Below the pieces are notes generated by a model. The model was given only the letters and a program-made list of their open reading frames with translations. It did no database searches and was not told the DNA's origin. The position numbers and the translations under genes were made by a program. Source: Bacteroidota bacterium (GTDB lineage Bacteria; Bacteroidota; Ignavibacteria; Ignavibacteriales; Ignavibacteriaceae). Taken from it: 64,000 nucleotides of DNA. Position 1 is the stretch's first letter; every line of letters starts with the position of its first letter. The stretch is taken from contig JAIUOE010000006.1 in NCBI GenBank assembly GCA_020161395.1, positions 1 through 64,000 of the forward strand, written 5' to 3'. Shown here piece by piece: positions 61,388 through 64,000 of the stretch.

Positions 61388-62462
61388 AAAAATCACCGAG
61401 TTTTTAATCACTCAAATAGCGACTCTAAGAGAGGCAATGTCTCGGTTGGACAAAACACACAAAAAGGTACTTTTTGTTGTTAACGATATGAATCATTTGA
61501 TCGGTTCGCTTTCCGACGGAGATATCCGAAGAGCCCTTTTAGCAAATGCAGATTTTAATATGAAGGTCGGTGACTTTTGTAATACTCATCCGCACAAATT
61601 GGGTCTGGATTACGAAGTTACAGTGGTAAAAAATCTCTTTGTGGAACATAATATTTCAGCATTGCCTGTGGTAAACTCAGAAAATTTAGTTGCTGAAATT
61701 ATATTTTGGGATGATATTTTTGAAGTAAAACAAACTAATGTCAAAAAAACACAATTGCAGCTTCCGGTATTAATAATGGCTGGGGGGCAAGGTACCAGAC
61801 TGGAACCTTTTACAAAAATTCTTCCTAAACCTCTGATCCCAATTGGAGATAAGTCAATCATCGAGTTAGTTATTGACAAGTTTCTGCTTTATGGAATTGA
61901 CGAGTTTTATATAACTGTTAAACATAAAGCAAAAATAATAAAATCCTATTTTGAAGAACTTAACCCACCTTACAAGGTGAATTTTATTGAAGAAGGTGAT
62001 CCCTTAGGTACAATTGGTGCCTTATCCCTCATTAAAAACAATATACACGACACTGTCCTGGTAACAAATTGTGATATCGTGATAGATTGTGACTATAGTG
62101 AGTTTCTTAATTTTCATAATGTAAACAAATATGGAATCAGTCTGATTGCCTCCCTAATTAACCATAAAATACCATATGGGATTTGCGAAATTGAAAACGG
62201 TGGGAATCTTAAGACATTCTCTGAAAAACCGGAACAGTCTTTCCTTGCCTCAACCGGGATGTATTTGATAAATCGCGATGTAGTCGAGATAATTCCAGAA
62301 AACACATTCTATCATGTAACGCAGCTTATTGCTCAATTAAAAGACAAAGGTGGAAAAATAGGTGTGTTTCCGATATCTGAAAATTCTTGGGTTGATACAG
62401 GTGAATGGTCCGAATACAAAAAGACAACTGCCTTCTTTAATGATTTGGCACATCAATTTTAA
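61380..62462 (+). CDS. ptmE: CBS-domain nucleotidyltransferase (PtmE-like)
   Basis: A 360-residue protein. A tandem CBS pair (about 1-118, with GSLSDGDIRRALL and NISALPVVN) is fused to a sugar-1-phosphate nucleotidyltransferase domain (about 125-355) with MAGGQGTRLEPFTKILPKPLIPIGDKS, VTNCDIVIDCD, and TGEW near the end. This fusion is that of PtmE, which makes GDP-glucosamine/GDP-GlcN-type donors at the start of the Campylobacter legionaminic acid route. That supports a GDP-sugar-based legionaminic pathway here. Its position in the LegB-LegI-LegG operon is the main contextual evidence. Confidence 0.75.
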   Translation: MTKKITEFLITQIATLREAMSRLDKTHKKVLFVVNDMNHLIGSLSDGDIRRALLANADFNMKVGDFCNTHPHKLGLDYEVTVVKNLFVEHNISALPVVNSENLVAEIIFWDDIFEVKQTNVKKTQLQLPVLIMAGGQGTRLEPFTKILPKPLIPIGDKSIIELVIDKFLLYGIDEFYITVKHKAKIIKSYFEELNPPYKVNFIEEGDPLGTIGALSLIKNNIHDTVLVTNCDIVIDCDYSEFLNFHNVNKYGISLIASLINHKIPYGICEIENGGNLKTFSEKPEQSFLASTGMYLINRDVVEIIPENTFYHVTQLIAQLKDKGGKIGVFPISENSWVDTGEWSEYKKTTAFFNDLAHQF

Positions 62463-62494
62463 TGCTGTCTCATCTGACAAACTAACTTTAAGCC

Positions 62495-63241
62495 ATGTCG
62501 AGTAGAAAATTGAATTTACTAATAACGATTTGTGCCCGTGGAGGCTCAAAAGGAATCCCGGGAAAGAACTTAAGTAAAATCGCGAACTTACCACTCCTCT
62601 CCTATTCTACAGTGGTCGCGAGGGAATTTGGTGCAAAATATGATGCTGATTATGGGTTTTCAACAGATAGTGTTGATATTCTAGATTTGGCCAAGAGTGT
62701 TGGTTTTGGTACTGATTATGTCCGGCCAGCACACCTGGCTACAGACAGTTCCGGGAAAATTGATACAATTCACGATTTGATTAAATATGAAGAGTCAAAG
62801 AACTCTAAAAAATATGATTATATATTAGATCTCGACATTACTTCACCTCTAAGAACAGTTGATGATCTTGACATTGCATTTGCACTTTTACAATCCAATT
62901 CTGATGCGCTAAATCTGTTTTCGGTGAACAAAGCGCATCGCAATCCATACTTTAATCAGGTCGAAATCAAAGAAAATGGTTTTTTTGACCTGGTAAAAAA
63001 AACTCAGACACCTGTTTTAACCCGGCAGTCCGCACCTAAGGTTTGGGATTTAAATGCTTCTTTTTATTTTTATCGGAGATCCTTTTTCGATCTCAATTAC
63101 AGGAATGCATATACGGAACGGTCAATAATATATGAAATGCCACATATGTGTTTTGATCTTGATGAAAAATTAGATTTTACCATTATGTCCTATCTAATTG
63201 AAAATGAGCTACTTGATTTTGAATTGCTGAAGTTAACCTAA
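62495..63241 (+). CDS. legF: CMP-nonulosonic acid synthetase (LegF/NeuA-like)
   Basis: A 248-residue cytidylyltransferase with LLITICARGGSKGIPGKNLSKIANLPLLSYS, STDSVDILDLAKSVG, RPAHLATDSSGKIDTI, and DLDITSPLRTVDDLD as the metal- and substrate-binding segments. RQSAPKVWDLNASFYFYRR is typical of the CMP-sialate/legionaminate group. It activates the acid as CMP donor for glycosyltransfer. It follows the nucleotidyltransferase gene by 32 bp, and its stop is directly before the next start. Confidence 0.83.
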   Translation: MSSRKLNLLITICARGGSKGIPGKNLSKIANLPLLSYSTVVAREFGAKYDADYGFSTDSVDILDLAKSVGFGTDYVRPAHLATDSSGKIDTIHDLIKYEESKNSKKYDYILDLDITSPLRTVDDLDIAFALLQSNSDALNLFSVNKAHRNPYFNQVEIKENGFFDLVKKTQTPVLTRQSAPKVWDLNASFYFYRRSFFDLNYRNAYTERSIIYEMPHMCFDLDEKLDFTIMSYLIENELLDFELLKLT

Positions 63242-64000
63242 ATGCGTGTTGGGATTGTTGGTCTTGGTTCAATTGGTCAGCGTCATGCTCAAAATTTAAT
63301 AAATCTTGGTGTTGAAGATTTATTACTTCTACGACTTAAAGGAATAGGCAATAAATTTGGTATTAGTGAATATTATTCGATAGAGAGTTTTTTTTGTGAG
63401 AATCCTGATTTTGTTATCATAGCTGTTCCAACTTCTGAACACATTCATTTTCTGAAGGAAGTTATAATACGAGAGAATAGTTTTCTGTGTGAAAAACCCC
63501 TTGTAAGTTCCTTCGTTAACTTGACAGAACTTGAGCAATTATTAAAAGGATATTATAAACTCGGCGCTGTAGCAATGAACATGAGGTATCATCCATGTGT
63601 CATCGCCGTCAGGGATTTGATCCAGAATCAAGTGATTGGAGAAATTCTTAGTGCCAGGTTTTTTGTCGGGCAGTATCTTCCCGATTGGAGACCCGGTCGA
63701 GATTATTCGAAATCCTATTCTGCAAAGCGAGAATTGGGTGGTGGAGTTACTTTGGATCTTATTCACGAAATTGACCTGGCGGTTCATCTGCTGGGATCAC
63801 CTTCAGAAAAGTTGGTCTCAATCGCTGCCAAATTTTCGTCATTAACGATTGAAACAGAGGATATTACAGAGATTGCATACATCACTGAACGAAGGTGTCT
63901 TGTTTCTTTACATTTGGACTATGTGTTTCGTGGATATAAAAGGGATATCACACTTCTTGGAACTAATGGTCATATCATTGTTGACCTGTTCAAAAATAAA
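63242..64000 (+). CDS. Gfo/Idh/MocA-family oxidoreductase (truncated by window edge)
   Basis: The first 253 codons of a dehydrogenase whose 3' end lies beyond the window. The NAD-binding start is RVGIVGLGSIGQRHAQNLINLG. VIIAVPTSEHIHFL and the conserved CEKPLV follow, then AMNMRYHP and the substrate-domain GGGVTLDLIHEIDL with the usual His. PtmF-type relatives occur in Campylobacter legionaminic acid loci, and this could be the equivalent. Its ATG follows the cytidylyltransferase stop immediately. The 759 bases are open throughout. Confidence 0.82.
   Translation, partial: MRVGIVGLGSIGQRHAQNLINLGVEDLLLLRLKGIGNKFGISEYYSIESFFCENPDFVIIAVPTSEHIHFLKEVIIRENSFLCEKPLVSSFVNLTELEQLLKGYYKLGAVAMNMRYHPCVIAVRDLIQNQVIGEILSARFFVGQYLPDWRPGRDYSKSYSAKRELGGGVTLDLIHEIDLAVHLLGSPSEKLVSIAAKFSSLTIETEDITEIAYITERRCLVSLHLDYVFRGYKRDITLLGTNGHIIVDLFKNK

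Overview
The window looks like chromosome from a member of the Bacteroidota/Chlorobi-Ignavibacteria lineage. Eight secreted proteins end in a type IX secretion (T9SS) type A sorting domain built around a NYPNPFNP-like motif. The DAHP synthase is fused to chorismate mutase in the Bacteroidota manner. Two promoter candidates fit the Bacteroidota pattern TTTG-N19-TAnnTTTG, and many starts carry a Shine-Dalgarno sequence. No ribosomal RNA, prophage, insertion sequence or CRISPR array was seen. There is one tRNA (Asn, minus strand).

Layout. 0-13.6 kb: an outer-membrane barrel, secreted T9SS enzymes (PQQ-type dehydrogenase, AGE-fold epimerase-like protein), a HAD phosphatase, a KefF/KefC-type potassium efflux pair, several very small membrane ORFs, and a TM2 / DUF5685-like / DnaJ-TPR / DedA run. 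13.6-17.5 kb: tRNA-Asn with local repeats and two T9SS proteins. 17.6-22 kb: aromatic amino acid genes (tyrA; DAHP synthase-chorismate mutase) around a TPR histidine kinase. 22-28.6 kb: two PAS histidine kinases, a single-domain response regulator, and two more T9SS proteins. 28.7-38.5 kb: an MFS gene broken by an in-frame TAG, a Phd/ParE toxin-antitoxin pair, a cupin, a Fic protein with a ruined catalytic motif, a U32 RNA-modification protein, an HxlR-controlled divergon, and serine dehydratase. 38.5-45.2 kb: a T9SS nuclease-like protein, then a tightly packed run of tryptophanase, DUF4905, AMMECR1, MEMO and a Rossmann/DUF2520 protein. 45.2-64 kb: a surface polysaccharide locus with five glycosyltransferases, nucleotide-sugar epimerases and a dehydrogenase, ending in a nonulosonic (legionaminic-like) acid operon that runs off the right edge.

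The most striking regulatory feature is a leader ahead of the DAHP synthase gene. It holds a 26-codon ORF with eight consecutive aromatic codons (F Y F Y W F Y F), followed by mutually exclusive hairpins and an intrinsic terminator. This is a complete candidate for ribosome-mediated attenuation by aromatic amino acids.

Several families of short dispersed repeats fill intergenic DNA (ATCCGTGT-type, CACAGAGCACACAGAG-type, CGCAAAG-type, CCCCCTCCTTGTAAAGG-type, CAGCCTTCA-type). In at least two sugar genes they have entered the reading frame without breaking it. These are an epimerase with about 46 extra residues and a glycosyltransferase with about 23. Three evenly spaced 29-bp palindromes precede the Fic gene, whose active-site His is Gln; a regulatory rather than enzymatic role is possible. 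All functional names rest on reading motifs by eye; no database search was run.
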